64,000 nt of DNA from Pseudomonas sp. R4-35-07. Lineage in GTDB: Bacteria > Pseudomonadota > Gammaproteobacteria > Pseudomonadales > Pseudomonadaceae. A program made the position numbers and the translations under genes. The stretch covers positions 2,542,001-2,606,000 of the forward strand of contig NZ_CP027732.1 in assembly GCF_003852235.1 (NCBI RefSeq), given 5' to 3'. Shown one piece after another: positions 25,946 to 35,735 of the stretch (position 1 is its first letter; each line of letters opens with the position of its first letter). Below the pieces are notes generated by a model that saw nothing but the letters and a program-made list of their open reading frames with translations, had not been told where the DNA came from and did no database searches.

Positions 25946-27163
25946 ATGGAAAGCGCGTATGACGATAAACCCCCGGTCATCCAGGGCTTGCTCGACACCG
26001 ATTACTACACCTTCACCATGATGCAGGCGGTGCTGCACCAGCATCCCAACGTAGACGTGGAATACAACTTCATCGTCCGCTCCAGGGAAAAGCTCGGCCA
26101 CCTGATCCCGGCGTTGCGAACCGAACTGGAAAAGCTTGCCGGCCTGCAGATGCGCGAAGGCGAGCTGCGCTTCCTGTTCAACCCGCGTTTTCGCGAATAC
26201 CTCACGCCGGATTACGAGCGCTTCCTCGGCCTGTTTCGCTTCGACCTGCGCTATATCCACGTCAGTGAAGTAGACGGCCAACTGAACATCCGCGTGATCG
26301 GCCCGATGCTGCATTGCATCATGTTCGAGCAACCGGTCCTGGCGCTGGTCAGCGAACTGCGCAACCGCGACAAATACCCTGACGTGACCCTCGAAGATGT
26401 CACCCGCAAGCTGTATCAGAAGTTCGACTGGCTGGAGAAGAATCTCAGCCGTGAAGAACTTGCCGACCTGCGCGTTTCCGACTTCTCCACCCGCCGGCGC
26501 CTGTCATTCAAGGCCCAGCGCGAAGTCGTCGACATCATGCGCCGCGACTTTCCCGGCCAGTTCCTTGGCACCAGCAATGCGCACCTGGCCTACGAATTCA
26601 ACTTGCCACTGATTGGCACCATGGCCCACCAATGGCTGATGGTGCATCAGCAACTGGGCCGTCTGCGCGAAAGCCAGAACGCCGCCCTGGAGAACTGGGT
26701 GCGCGAGTACCGTGGCCGTCTCGGTATGGCCCTGACCGACTGCATCAGCACCGATTTCTTCCTCAAGGATTTCGACCTGTACTTCGCCAAGCTCTACGAC
26801 GGCCTGCGCCAGGACTCGGGTGACCCCATCGCCTGGGCCGACAAAGTCCTGGCCAGATATAAGGAACTCGGCATCGACCCCATGACCAAAGACCTTATGT
26901 TCTCCGATGGTCTGAATTTCGAAAAATGCCTGCCGATCCTGCGACACATCCGTGGCAAGGCGCGGTTCGGCTTCGGCATGGGCACCAGCCTGGCCTGTGA
27001 TGTGGACGGCGTCGAGCCGCTGAGTATCGTCATGAAGCTGGTGCGGGTACACGGTGAGCCGGTGGTGAAATTCTCCGATGACCCGGTCAAGAACGTCTGC
27101 GAAGACCCGTCGTTTTTGCAGTACGCGGCACAAGTATTCAACGTTGGTAGCGTGGAGGAATGA
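25946..27163 (+). CDS. pncB: Nicotinate phosphoribosyltransferase
   Basis: 405 residues, full length for PncB. Typical stretches are [20 protein letters not shown] at the N terminus, [15 protein letters not shown] holding the His that is phosphorylated in this family, [15 protein letters not shown] and [15 protein letters not shown]. It makes nicotinate mononucleotide from nicotinate and PRPP. AAGGAG precedes the start. Middle gene of the NAD salvage operon; its stop and the nadE start are one base apart. Confidence 0.94.
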   Translation: MESAYDDKPPVIQGLLDTDYYTFTMMQAVLHQHPNVDVEYNFIVRSREKLGHLIPALRTELEKLAGLQMREGELRFLFNPRFREYLTPDYERFLGLFRFDLRYIHVSEVDGQLNIRVIGPMLHCIMFEQPVLALVSELRNRDKYPDVTLEDVTRKLYQKFDWLEKNLSREELADLRVSDFSTRRRLSFKAQREVVDIMRRDFPGQFLGTSNAHLAYEFNLPLIGTMAHQWLMVHQQLGRLRESQNAALENWVREYRGRLGMALTDCISTDFFLKDFDLYFAKLYDGLRQDSGDPIAWADKVLARYKELGIDPMTKDLMFSDGLNFEKCLPILRHIRGKARFGFGMGTSLACDVDGVEPLSIVMKLVRVHGEPVVKFSDDPVKNVCEDPSFLQYAAQVFNVGSVEE

Positions 27164-27164
27164 C

Positions 27165-27980
27165 ATGCAAACTCAAGAACGGATCGCGCGTGAACTGAAC
27201 GTCAACCGCTCGCTGGGCAAAGGTGGCGAGCCCGAGGAGATTCAACGGCGTATCGACTTCATCAAGACCACCTTGCGCGATTCAGGCTGCAAGGCGCTGG
27301 TGCTGGGCATCAGCGGCGGTGTCGACTCACTGGTCGCCGGCCGCCTGTGCCAGCTGGCGGCGCAGCAACTGCGCGAAGAAGACTACGCCGCGCGCTTTAT
27401 CGCCATGCGTCTGCCCTATAAGACCCAGGGCGACGAACACGATGCCCAGGCTTCCCTGGACTTTATCCTGCCGGACCATATCGACACCCTCGACATCGCG
27501 GCCAGTGTCGACGGCCTGATGGCCAGCCTGGCCGCTGCCGAGGCCAGCGCCGCCCAACTCGATTTCATCAAGGGCAACGTCAAGGCCCGTGCGCGCATGA
27601 TCGCGCAATACGCGGTCGCCAACCTGCACAATGGTCTGGTGGTCGGCACCGACCAGGCGGCCGAAGCGCTGATGGGCTTTTTCACCAAATTCGGCGACGG
27701 CGCCTGCGACCTGGCGCCGCTGTTCGGCCTGACCAAAACCCAGGTGCGCCTGCTGGGCACGGCCCTCGGCGCTCCAACGAACCTGGCGTACAAGCCGCCC
27801 ACCGCAGACCTTGAAGAACTGGCACCGGGGAAACTGGATGAGGACGCCTACGGCTGTTCGTATGAAGAAATCGATGCGTACCTGATGGGCGAGCCGGTGA
27901 GTGAGCGGGTGAGGGGATTAGTCGAGGCGGCCTACAGCAAGACAGCGCACAAACGCGCGCTACCTTTCGTGCCGTTGTGA
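27165..27980 (+). CDS. nadE: NAD synthetase, ammonia-dependent type
   Basis: 271 residues, single synthetase domain without a glutaminase. The ATP-pyrophosphatase loop SGGVDS lies at residues 50-55, with [37 protein letters not shown] and [12 protein letters not shown] further on. Last step of NAD synthesis (deamido-NAD to NAD). I start at ATG 27165 after a GGAGG overlapping the pncB end. Its stop touches the stop of the convergent solute-binding-protein gene with no bases between. Confidence 0.94.
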   Translation: MQTQERIARELNVNRSLGKGGEPEEIQRRIDFIKTTLRDSGCKALVLGISGGVDSLVAGRLCQLAAQQLREEDYAARFIAMRLPYKTQGDEHDAQASLDFILPDHIDTLDIAASVDGLMASLAAAEASAAQLDFIKGNVKARARMIAQYAVANLHNGLVVGTDQAAEALMGFFTKFGDGACDLAPLFGLTKTQVRLLGTALGAPTNLAYKPPTADLEELAPGKLDEDAYGCSYEEIDAYLMGEPVSERVRGLVEAAYSKTAHKRALPFVPL

Positions 27981-29012
27981 TCAACGCTCGATTGATCGAC
28001 TCCATCGCGCGTTCCACTCCGGACGTGCCTGGTTGACCTGGTCCCAATCGATCGAAATCGCCGTCTGCAGGTAACCCTGCATCGCCTCGACCCGTGCGCG
28101 GGTCTTGTCGGTGGTCGGCGTGGTCGGGTTTGACGGGATCTGGTCACCGTCTTCCAGTGCTGGCGCCTGGGCTTGGGCGCTGAGCAGGAACGCCGCGAGC
28201 TTCTGCGCCAGTTCCGGCTGGTCATTGCGCGCAATCACGCATTCGGCCACGTTCAGCACCACTGCGCCTTCCTTGGGTTGCGCGTATTCCATGGGCACGC
28301 CGAGCAGCTTCTGGGTGGCAACCTGGGTCGGCGTCAGGGGGAAGATCGCCGCTTCGTCGGTTTGCACCATTTCGGAGATTTTTGCCGAACTGGCGATGTA
28401 TTCCAGCACGTTGGGGCCGACGGTCTTCGGCCACGCCTTGAAGCCTGGCTCCACGTCGGCCTCGCTGCCGCCCTGGATACGGTTGAACATCAGGAAAGCG
28501 TGCAAGCCGAAGGTGGAGGATGCCAGAGACTGGAACACCACTTTTTCCTTGAAGCGCGGGTCGGCCAGGTCCATCCAGGAGGTGGGCGCGGCCCAGCCGT
28601 TTTCCTTGAACATTTTGGCGTTGTAGCCAAGGCCTGTAACGCCGAGGGTCACGGCCACGGCCTGGTCCTTGATTTTTGCCTTGGCCGGGATCTGCTCCAG
28701 GGTCGGGCTGGGCGCCAGTTTGTCGCACAGGCCCATGGAGATGGCGCGGTACATGATGCCGTCGTCGAGGAACATCACATGCATCTGCGGGTTGTCCTTG
28801 TTGGCCTGCACCTTGGCAAGAATGTCCGACGAGGTGCCCGGCACAATCACCACTTTGACGTCGTTGGCCTTTTCGAAGGCAGGCAGCACTTTATCGGCGT
28901 AGACCCGTTCCATGGTGCCGCCGTTCATGCCCAGGTACAGCGTGGACGCGGCATGGGCATTGGACGCGAGCAAGGCGAGGGACAAGCAGGACAGCGCGGT
29001 ACGTGGGTTCAT
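27981..29012 (-). CDS. ABC transporter solute-binding protein, PotD/spermidine-putrescine type
   Basis: 343 residues with signal peptide (LSCLSLALLASNAHAAS). The fold is that of PotD/iron(III)-type binding proteins (NDVKVVIVPGTSSDILAKVQ, GLGYNAKMFKENGW). Last gene of the seven-gene minus-strand operon and the only binding protein for its ATPase and permeases. The ligand may be an amino acid, opine or polyamine-like compound; the neighbouring oxidase suggests an imino or amino acid. Confidence 0.83.
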   Translation of the reverse strand: MNPRTALSCLSLALLASNAHAASTLYLGMNGGTMERVYADKVLPAFEKANDVKVVIVPGTSSDILAKVQANKDNPQMHVMFLDDGIMYRAISMGLCDKLAPSPTLEQIPAKAKIKDQAVAVTLGVTGLGYNAKMFKENGWAAPTSWMDLADPRFKEKVVFQSLASSTFGLHAFLMFNRIQGGSEADVEPGFKAWPKTVGPNVLEYIASSAKISEMVQTDEAAIFPLTPTQVATQKLLGVPMEYAQPKEGAVVLNVAECVIARNDQPELAQKLAAFLLSAQAQAPALEDGDQIPSNPTTPTTDKTRARVEAMQGYLQTAISIDWDQVNQARPEWNARWSRSIER

Positions 29013-29026
29013 GGGATTTTTTCCTC

Positions 29027-30124
29027 TCAGGCTTGGAAACGACGGATGGAAAACGCTTCAATGGGCTGGCGGCTGGCACCCGAGCAGACGATCTCTGCCA
29101 GGGCTTCACCGACCGCAGGGCCGAGCTGGAACCCGGCGCCGGCAAAACCGAAACCGTGGAGCAGGCCGGGTTGGGTGCTGCTGGGGCCGATCACCGGTTC
29201 ATGATCGGGTAGATAACCTTCGGTGCCGCTCCAGGTACGGATGGCCTGGGCCCCCCGCAGGAATGGGTACAGCTCACCCGCATTGCGCAGGATCTCCAGC
29301 ACCGCTGCGTGGCCGGGCCGGGCCTGCTGCGGGCCAAGGGCGAAGCCGCGACCACCGCCGAGGATGCAGTTGCCGCGCGCCACTTGCCGCGCATAGATGC
29401 CGCCGCCTTCGACGCCGGTGCTCACGTTCATCACCCTCGGCAACGGCTCGGTCACTAACATCGCCGGGTGTGCCGAGATCATCGGCACCGGTTCGCCAAA
29501 TTGCGCGGCGACGCTGCCGGCCCACGCACCTGCGCAGTTGAGCAGCCATGGCGCCTGCAGGTGAAGGCCATTGGCGCAATGCACCTGGAAGCGCTGGCCG
29601 TCATGGTCGATGCGGCTCACTTCTGCCTGCTCATAAACGCAGGCGCCACTGCGTTGCGCCGCTCGGGCGAAGGCCGGCGATACCAGGCGCGGATTGGCGT
29701 GGCCGTCGTCGGGGCAGAGCGAGGCGCCCACTGCGATATCGCCCACCCACGGGAAGCGCTCGCGCAACTGGGTGTAATCGAGCAATTGCAGGTTCAGGCC
29801 AAAGCCACGGGTGTGCGCGGCATAGGCTTCAAGCGCGGCAAAATCCCCATGACTGCGCGCCAGTTTCAGGTGTCCGGAGCGCACGTATTCGCCGTCGATG
29901 CCGATCAATCCAGGCAGGTCGGCCCACAGCTGATGGGCGCGCTGTGACAGCGGTAACTGATGCAAGGGCCGTCCTTGGCGCCGCACCCCACCGTAATTCA
30001 CGCCGCTGGAATGCGAGCCGCAAAAGTCGCGCTCGACCAGCGCCACCCGCTGACCCTGGCGCGCAAGCATCAAGGCCGCTGACGCGCCAACAATCCCGCC
30101 GCCCAACACAATAACGTCGATCAC
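29027..30124 (-). CDS. FAD-dependent amine/amino-acid oxidase, DAO family (HcnC/opine-oxidase B-like)
   Basis: 365 residues. The FAD-binding VIVLGGGIVGASAALMLARQ begins at residue 4; PFAM DAO features include SSGVNYGGVRRQGR, LLNCAGAWAGSVAAQFGE and the C-terminal GFGFAGAGFQLGPAVGE. It is the substrate-oxidising subunit of a three-subunit enzyme with the two genes upstream, as in HcnABC, opine oxidase or D-hydroxyproline dehydrogenase. Overlaps the previous gene by 4 bases. Confidence 0.85.
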   Translation of the reverse strand: MIDVIVLGGGIVGASAALMLARQGQRVALVERDFCGSHSSGVNYGGVRRQGRPLHQLPLSQRAHQLWADLPGLIGIDGEYVRSGHLKLARSHGDFAALEAYAAHTRGFGLNLQLLDYTQLRERFPWVGDIAVGASLCPDDGHANPRLVSPAFARAAQRSGACVYEQAEVSRIDHDGQRFQVHCANGLHLQAPWLLNCAGAWAGSVAAQFGEPVPMISAHPAMLVTEPLPRVMNVSTGVEGGGIYARQVARGNCILGGGRGFALGPQQARPGHAAVLEILRNAGELYPFLRGAQAIRTWSGTEGYLPDHEPVIGPSSTQPGLLHGFGFAGAGFQLGPAVGEALAEIVCSGASRQPIEAFSIRRFQA

Positions 30125-31464
30125 GGCTGCACCTGCACGCCGAACGGCAGCGGCTTGATCGGCGCCTGGGCACGCAGGCGCCCGACCTGTTCAATGCTCC
30201 GCCCGCTGCGCTCGGCGACGATCTCCGCCGCCGCCAGCCCGCACATGCGCCCCTGGCAGCGGCCCATGCCGACGCGGCAATGGGCCTTGACCCGGTTGAT
30301 CTCCCAGTGGCCTTCATCCACCACAGCGCGCACCTCGCCCACACTGACTTCTTCGCAGCGGCACAGGGTCAACGCATCCGATGCCTGCGCGGCCCATTGT
30401 TCAGGGAAGGGAAACGCGGTTTCCAGGCCCTGGCGAAAGCGCTGGATGCGCGCCAGTTGCTGTTCCAACTGGGTGATGCGACGCTGATCGACCCCCTTGC
30501 CGATATCTTCCAGTACGGCCAGCGCTGCACGCTCACCGGCCAATTGCGCCGCGTCGGCGCCCATGATGCCGGCACCGTCGCCCGCCAGGTAAACCTGCGC
30601 CACGCTGCTGCGCCCGGCGCTGTCGCGGCGCGGCAACCAGGCCCGGTTCAGGCGGTTCCAGGCAAACGCGCAACCGAGCAGGTCTGCCAGTTGCGTCTCA
30701 CTGCGCAGCGCGTGGGCGAAGGCCACGGCGTCGCACGCCAGGCGCTGTTCGCCCCAGCGAATACCGCTGACCCGCTGTTCACCGTCGATCTGCCGCAGGG
30801 TTGCGCCCTGATGCACGGCAACCCCGTGGGCGGTCAGCCAGGCGCGGTAATACATGCCCTTGGCCAGGGTCAGCGGCTGCCCGAGCAGGGCCGGCAGCGC
30901 ACGGCATTGGGCGCTGAACGGCGCGCTGTCGAGAACCGCCACAACCTGGGCGCCGGCCTTGGCATATTGGTAAGCCACTAAATACAGCAAGGGCCCCGAA
31001 CCACAGAACGCGACGCGCTCGCCAATGGCGCAGCCCTGATATTTCAATGCAATCTGTGCGGCGCCCAGGCTGTAGACGCCGGGCAAGGTCCAGCCTGGCA
31101 CCGGCAGGATACGGTCGGTGGCCCCGGTGGCGACGATGACCCGCGAGTACTCGACGCGCTCGGCACGGCCCTCTGTGAGCGTGTCCAGGCATGTGTCTTC
31201 GGCATTCCACACCAGGGTGTCGGGGCGATAGTCGATCAGCGGTGCCAGCTCGTCCAAGGTGCGATGCACGGCCTGGGCCTTGCCCGCTTCAAAACCGTAG
31301 AGCTGCTTGGCCGAGCGTTGGAAGCTCACCGGTTGGCGCCGATAGACCTGCCCGCCGCCGCGCAGGCTTTCATCGATCAGGCACGGCTTGATGCCATGGT
31401 CGAGCAAGGTTCGCGCCGCCGTGATGCCGGCCGGGCCTGCGCCCACAATCACAATCGGTTTCAT
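30121..31464 (-). CDS. FAD/NAD(P)-linked oxidoreductase with C-terminal Cys cluster (HcnB/opine-oxidase A-like)
   Basis: 447 residues. N-terminal dinucleotide fold IVIVGAGPAGITAARTLLDH, middle pyridine-nucleotide disulfide oxidoreductase-like domain (ERVAFCGSGPLLYLVAYQYA), and a C-terminal BFD-like Cys cluster (LTLCRCEEVSVGEV, AHCRVGMGRCQGRMCG) expected to bind [2Fe-2S]. The central electron-transfer subunit of the HcnABC-like complex. It overlaps both neighbours by 4 bases, so the three subunits are translationally coupled. Confidence 0.86.
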   Translation of the reverse strand: MKPIVIVGAGPAGITAARTLLDHGIKPCLIDESLRGGGQVYRRQPVSFQRSAKQLYGFEAGKAQAVHRTLDELAPLIDYRPDTLVWNAEDTCLDTLTEGRAERVEYSRVIVATGATDRILPVPGWTLPGVYSLGAAQIALKYQGCAIGERVAFCGSGPLLYLVAYQYAKAGAQVVAVLDSAPFSAQCRALPALLGQPLTLAKGMYYRAWLTAHGVAVHQGATLRQIDGEQRVSGIRWGEQRLACDAVAFAHALRSETQLADLLGCAFAWNRLNRAWLPRRDSAGRSSVAQVYLAGDGAGIMGADAAQLAGERAALAVLEDIGKGVDQRRITQLEQQLARIQRFRQGLETAFPFPEQWAAQASDALTLCRCEEVSVGEVRAVVDEGHWEINRVKAHCRVGMGRCQGRMCGLAAAEIVAERSGRSIEQVGRLRAQAPIKPLPFGVQVQP

Positions 31465-31751
31465 GTGTGGCGCCCCGGTTCACGGCTGATCGCCTGGCCC
31501 TCTTCCAGTAACGTCGAACAGGCGCGTACGCGGCGCCCGTCTGCAAGGCGCACCCAGCAGTCCTGGCAGGCGCCCATCAGGCAGAAACCGGCACGGCGCT
31601 CCGCGCTGAAATCGCTGCCGCGCAGATGCTCGGCGCAGGTCAGAATTGCCGTCAGCAGGGTGTCGCCGAGCAGGCCTGCGGCCGGTTGGCCGTCCAAGGT
31701 GAATGCCAGGGCAGGGCGCTGGGTTTCAGCGAGTCGCTTGAACAGGGCCAT
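31461..31751 (-). CDS. Small [2Fe-2S] ferredoxin-like subunit (HcnA-like)
   Basis: 96 residues. FTLDGQPAAGLLGDTLLTAI is followed by GFCLMGACQDCWVRLADG and RRVRACSTLLEEGQ, giving the C-x4-C-x2-C-x11-C ferredoxin cluster. It has the small size and position of HcnA or the opine-oxidase gamma subunit and passes electrons from the flavin subunits. It abuts the permease gene (1-base overlap of stop and start regions). Confidence 0.87.
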   Translation of the reverse strand: MALFKRLAETQRPALAFTLDGQPAAGLLGDTLLTAILTCAEHLRGSDFSAERRAGFCLMGACQDCWVRLADGRRVRACSTLLEEGQAISREPGRHT

Positions 31752-32545
31752 CAGTGTTTCCCCACCAGCACGCGGTCCAGGCCGTACACCCGGTCGAGCA
31801 GAATCATGGTTGCCGCCGTCAGCGCGATCACCAGCGCCGAGACCGCCGCCATCATCGGGTCGATGGACTCGGTGGCGTACACGTACATGCGCACCGGCAG
31901 GGTTTGCGTGGCCGGTGAGCTGACGAATATCGACAGGGTCACCTCATCGAAACTGTTGATGAACGCCAATAGCCAGCCACCGGCCACGCCCGGCAGAATC
32001 ATCGGCAGCGTGATCTGGCGAAACAGCGTAAAGCGGCCGGCACCGAGGGATTCTGCGGCCTGTTCGGCACTGCGGTCGATACCGATGGCGGCCGCCAGCA
32101 CCAGGCGCAGCACATAGGGCGTGATGATCACCACATGGGCGAGCATCAGCCAGGTGAAGCTGCCATTCACGCCCATCAGCGCAAACAGGCGCAACATGGC
32201 GACGCCCAGGACCAGGTGCGGGATGATGATCGGCGACAGAAACAGCGCACTGAAAAAATCCCGTCCTGGAAACGCATAACGGCTGATCGCCAAAGCCGCC
32301 GGCACCGCAATCAGCGTGGCCAGCGTCGCGGCGGTAAACGCCAGGATCAGGCTGTTATAGAACGCCTGGATAAAGTCGGCGCGCTCGAACACCGCGCGAA
32401 ACCAGCGCAGGGAGAAGCCCGACGTGGGCAGGCTCAAGGTGTTTTCCGGGGTGAAGGCCACCAGGCACACCACCACCAGTGGTGCCAGCATGAACACCAC
32501 CACCAGGGCGTGGAAACTGAGGGCCAAAGGACCGTTTCTAGACAT
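31751..32545 (-). CDS. ABC transporter inner-membrane permease, PotC-like
   Basis: 264 residues with about six transmembrane helices. The BPD_transp_1 EAA loop reads EQAAESLGAGRFTLFRQITL. First half of the sequence (FHALVVVFMLAPLVVVCLVA) resembles PotC. It forms the channel with the PotB-like protein of the next upstream gene, 4 bases away. Confidence 0.88.
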   Translation of the reverse strand: MSRNGPLALSFHALVVVFMLAPLVVVCLVAFTPENTLSLPTSGFSLRWFRAVFERADFIQAFYNSLILAFTAATLATLIAVPAALAISRYAFPGRDFFSALFLSPIIIPHLVLGVAMLRLFALMGVNGSFTWLMLAHVVIITPYVLRLVLAAAIGIDRSAEQAAESLGAGRFTLFRQITLPMILPGVAGGWLLAFINSFDEVTLSIFVSSPATQTLPVRMYVYATESIDPMMAAVSALVIALTAATMILLDRVYGLDRVLVGKH

Positions 32546-32549
32546 GCGC

Positions 32550-33395
32550 TCAAACCCCCAGGGACTTTTTGTAGCGGCCTTCGACCATGCGGTTCCAGCT
32601 CAGCATGATCAGCAGATTGACCAACAGCAGCACCACGGCGATGGTCGCGCCCATGGGCCAGTTGAGTTCCGAGAGGTATTGGTCGTACACCACCGTGGCG
32701 ACCATTTTCAGGCGGCGCCCGCCGAGCAGGCCGGGGATGGCGAACGAACTGGCGGCCAGGCCGAACACAATCAGGGTGCCGGACAGCACGCCGGGCATCA
32801 CTTGGGGCAAGACGATCTTGCGCATCACGGTGGCCTGGCTGGCACCCAGCGACAATGCGGCCTGTTCAGCCGACGGGTCGAGCTTCTGCAAGGAGGTCCA
32901 GACCGGGATGATCATGAACGGCAGCATCACATGCACCAGCGCGATGATCACCGCGAACGGTGTGTACAGCAGCTTCACCGGGCGGCCGCCGAGCATCTGG
33001 ATCACTTGGTTGACCAGCCCGTCGGCGCCGAGCAGCAGGCTCCAGCCAAAGGCGCGCACCACCACCGAAATCAGCAACGGCGTGAGGATCAGGATCAGGA
33101 AAATCGAGCGCCATGGCGTGTCCATGCGGCTGAGGATATAGGCCTCCGGTACACCGATCACCACGCACAACAGGGTGACCAGCGCACTGATCCAGAAGGT
33201 GCGCCAGAAGATCTCGTAGAAGTAGGCATCACTGAACAACGACAGGTAATGGGCGAAGGTCCACTCATCGGCCTTCACGCCTACCTGGTAATCGAACACG
33301 TTGAACGACAGCACCAGCGTCAGGCCCAGCGGCAGCACCAACAGCCCGGCAAACAGCACCAGCGCCGGCAGGGACAGCAAGTAGCCCCGGCTCAT
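32550..33395 (-). CDS. ABC transporter inner-membrane permease, PotB-like
   Basis: 281 residues with about six transmembrane helices and the EAA loop EQAALSLGASQATVMRKIVL. Start at ATG 33395, where ATGA overlaps the ATPase stop by 4 bases; the longer open frame to 33881 lies inside the ATPase gene in another frame and is rejected. Confidence 0.88.
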   Translation of the reverse strand: MSRGYLLSLPALVLFAGLLVLPLGLTLVLSFNVFDYQVGVKADEWTFAHYLSLFSDAYFYEIFWRTFWISALVTLLCVVIGVPEAYILSRMDTPWRSIFLILILTPLLISVVVRAFGWSLLLGADGLVNQVIQMLGGRPVKLLYTPFAVIIALVHVMLPFMIIPVWTSLQKLDPSAEQAALSLGASQATVMRKIVLPQVMPGVLSGTLIVFGLAASSFAIPGLLGGRRLKMVATVVYDQYLSELNWPMGATIAVVLLLVNLLIMLSWNRMVEGRYKKSLGV

Positions 33396-34420
33396 GGCTG
33401 CACCTCGTCCGGCGCCAAGACCCGCAACAGATCCGCCTGCCAATCCAGGCCCACTGCCGCGCCGTTGCCCAGCGGCGCGCTGCCGTCGTTGCTGCGTACT
33501 ACGGTGATTTCGCCGAGGTCGGTATGGACCCGGTACAGCCACTGGCTGCCGAAGAAGTAACGGTCCAGCACCTTGCCCTGCAAGCGTCCCGAGCCCGCGT
33601 CCAGCAGTTGGATTTTCTCCGGGCGCAGGCTCAGAGTCAGCGCGCCAGCGCCGCTTGTATGGCGCACTTGCGGGGTGCCCAGGGCATCGTAGTCGCCGGC
33701 GAGCAGATTGGCCTTGCCGACGAAGTCCGAGATAAACCGTGTGCGCGGGTGCTCGTACAACCGGTAGGGCGCATCGATCTGGGTCACGCGCCCGGCCTGC
33801 ATCACCACCACGCGGTCGCTGATCGATAGCGCCTCGGCCTGATCGTGGGTGACCATCAAGGTGGTGATGCCCACCGCGCATTGAATACGGCGGATTTCGA
33901 ACTGCATTTCTTCGCGCAGGTTGGCGTCGAGGTTGGACAGCGGCTCATCCAGCAGCAGCACCGGCGGCTCGATCACCAGCGCTCGGGCCAAGGCCACGCG
34001 CTGGCGTTGGCCGCCGGACAGCTCCCGGGGGTAGCGTTCGGCATGGGGGGCCAGGCGCACCAGCTCCAGCACGGTCTTGACCTTGGCGGCGATCTCGCCG
34101 GCGGGCACCTTGCGCATCTTCAGGCCGAAGGCGACGTTGTCGCGCACCGTCATGTGCGGGAACAGCGCATAGCTCTGGAACACTACGCCCAGGCCCCGGC
34201 TGGCGGGCTTGGCATGGGTGATGTCGCGACCGTCGAGCAGGATCTGCCCGCCGCTCACGTCGACGAAGCCGGCAATCATCTGCAGGGTGGTGGTCTTGCC
34301 GCAACCCGAGGGGCCGAGCAGGGAAACGAATTCGCCTTTTTCCACCGCAAGGTCGGTGGCGACCACCGCATCGACGGTGCCGTAGCGTTTGCTCAAGGCG
34401 CGGAGTTGGAGAAATGCCAT
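33392..34420 (-). CDS. ABC transporter ATPase, PotA-like
   Basis: 342 residues. Walker A GPSGCGKTTT, Q-loop VVFQSYALFPHM, signature ELSGGQRQRVALARAL, Walker B VLLLDEPLSNLD and the switch His in LMVTHDQAEAL are all intact, followed by a TOBE regulatory domain (about 260-342). First gene of the import/oxidation operon, so the promoter lies in 34421-34659. Confidence 0.92.
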   Translation of the reverse strand: MAFLQLRALSKRYGTVDAVVATDLAVEKGEFVSLLGPSGCGKTTTLQMIAGFVDVSGGQILLDGRDITHAKPASRGLGVVFQSYALFPHMTVRDNVAFGLKMRKVPAGEIAAKVKTVLELVRLAPHAERYPRELSGGQRQRVALARALVIEPPVLLLDEPLSNLDANLREEMQFEIRRIQCAVGITTLMVTHDQAEALSISDRVVVMQAGRVTQIDAPYRLYEHPRTRFISDFVGKANLLAGDYDALGTPQVRHTSGAGALTLSLRPEKIQLLDAGSGRLQGKVLDRYFFGSQWLYRVHTDLGEITVVRSNDGSAPLGNGAAVGLDWQADLLRVLAPDEVQP

Positions 34421-34659
34421 GTCTGCGTTCCACCTGTTTGAGTCGCGTCGAAACGCGCTTTTTTTGTTTTGGGCAGATGCGAAAGAACCGTTGCGGGTGC
34501 GTTGGCGCTCGATCTTCGGTCGGCTGCCGGTTGTTGTTCATTTCGCCCCTGTGGACGCAGATTAGGACGAAGACTAGAGTGGACGGAAGACGGCATTTCA
34601 CTGAATGGATGATTATTTTCAGTTTTATTCATTCATCAGAATTTAATTGGAGATTAAGC
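34421..34659. promoter_or_regulatory. Divergent control region between the import/oxidase operon and the IclR gene
   Basis: About 240 bases, AT-rich toward the right. TGAATG and CATTCA flank a stretch with ATGATTATTTTC and TTTTATTCAT near 34598-34636, a loose dyad that could bind the IclR regulator. The match is imperfect and no promoter hexamers are convincing. Confidence 0.35.
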
Positions 34660-35493
34660 GTGGAAAATTCCATTGAGCGGAATGAAGCTGCCAGGGAAGT
34701 CGGGTCAGGCGGCGTCTCCCGCCTGTTTGCGGTGTTGCGCACCCTGGGTGAAGTGCCTGAAGGCGGTGAGCGCGTGACCCAACTTGCGCAGCAGGTCGGC
34801 CTCTCGCAGCCGACCACCCACCGCCTGCTGCGCAGCCTGATGGACGAAGGCATGGTCGAGCAGGACGCGCGCAGCAAGCGCTACCGCCTGAGCCTGGAGT
34901 TCTTTGCCCTGGCGGCGAATGCCGGCAAAACCGGCAACCTGCGCGACCTGGTACGGCCAAGCCTGTTGCGCTTGAGTGCGTCGCTGGGCGATTCGTTGTT
35001 CCTGCTGGCCCGCAGTGGCTTCGACGCAATCTGCCTGGACCGCAGCGAAGGCCCGTACCCGATCCGTACCTTCACCGGCGATATCGGTGGGCGCGTGGCG
35101 CTAGGCGTGGGGCAGGGCAGCCTGGCGATCCTGGCATTCCTGCCCGAGGAAGAGCGCGAAACGGTAATCCGCTACAACCTGCCACGGCTCAAGGATTTCC
35201 ATGTGTACGACGAGGTGCTGTTGCGTTCGGAGGTCGAGAATGTGCGCAGCCTGGGGTATGCCGCGCGCAACACGGGCGTGCTCGAAGGCATGGCCGGGCT
35301 GGCGGTGCCCATTCTCAACCGTGACGGGCATGCGGTGGCGGCGTTGAGCGTAGCGACCATCAGTGATCGCCTGGGGCCGAGCCGTTTGCCGATGGTGGTG
35401 GAATTGTTGAAGCGCGAGGCGGCGGCGATCGGGCCACGGATCAATCCGTTTGATCCGACGTTGCGCCGGCCTTCGCAGGCCTTTGGTGGGTAG
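34660..35493 (+). CDS. IclR-family transcriptional regulator
   Basis: 277 residues. N-terminal winged helix-turn-helix (SRLFAVLRTLGEVPEGGERV, VGLSQPTTHRLLRSLMDEGM) and the IclR effector domain (about 90-265: LRDLVRPSLLRLSASLGDSL, GMAGLAVPILNRDGHAVAAL). GTG 34660 is chosen because GGAG precedes it by 7 bases; the open frame runs upstream to 34414 but the leader is not protein-like. Divergent from the import/oxidase operon, its likely target. Confidence 0.88.
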   Translation: MENSIERNEAAREVGSGGVSRLFAVLRTLGEVPEGGERVTQLAQQVGLSQPTTHRLLRSLMDEGMVEQDARSKRYRLSLEFFALAANAGKTGNLRDLVRPSLLRLSASLGDSLFLLARSGFDAICLDRSEGPYPIRTFTGDIGGRVALGVGQGSLAILAFLPEEERETVIRYNLPRLKDFHVYDEVLLRSEVENVRSLGYAARNTGVLEGMAGLAVPILNRDGHAVAALSVATISDRLGPSRLPMVVELLKREAAAIGPRINPFDPTLRRPSQAFGG

Positions 35494-35637
35494 TCCATTT
35501 CTGATGCGAAAGCGTATATGAGAGAGCGGGGCTTTTCAGATCGGTCCTACGCAAATGCCATTCTTTTTCGCATCGTTGCACAGGCTTTTACTTTGCGTGC
35601 GACGGTAAATTCCTTGCGTGTAACTGCATGTTTATTT

Positions 35638-35666
35638 GGAACTGCACTGTTTTCGGTTGCCACCAA
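35638..35666 (+). promoter_or_regulatory. hrp-box-like promoter (HrpL/RspL ECF sigma)
   Basis: GGAACT, 16 bases, then CCACCAA. The consensus for HrpL-dependent type III secretion promoters is GGAACC-N15/16-CCACNNA, so there is one mismatch in the conserved halves and the spacing is right. It lies 69 bases before the ATG of the repeat protein at 35736. Confidence 0.65.
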
Positions 35667-35735
35667 GAGGTAGCTGAATCGAGGGCTTACTGGCCTGGTT
35701 AAGCAGTTGTTACGTCCAAGACATGAGGTGTTGCA

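Noticed and set aside
29027..31751. Hydrogen cyanide synthase hcnABC
   Set aside because: Subunit architecture is the same, but the DAO subunit does not look like HcnC at its N terminus, and the operon also contains a full importer and an IclR regulator, which fits catabolism better.
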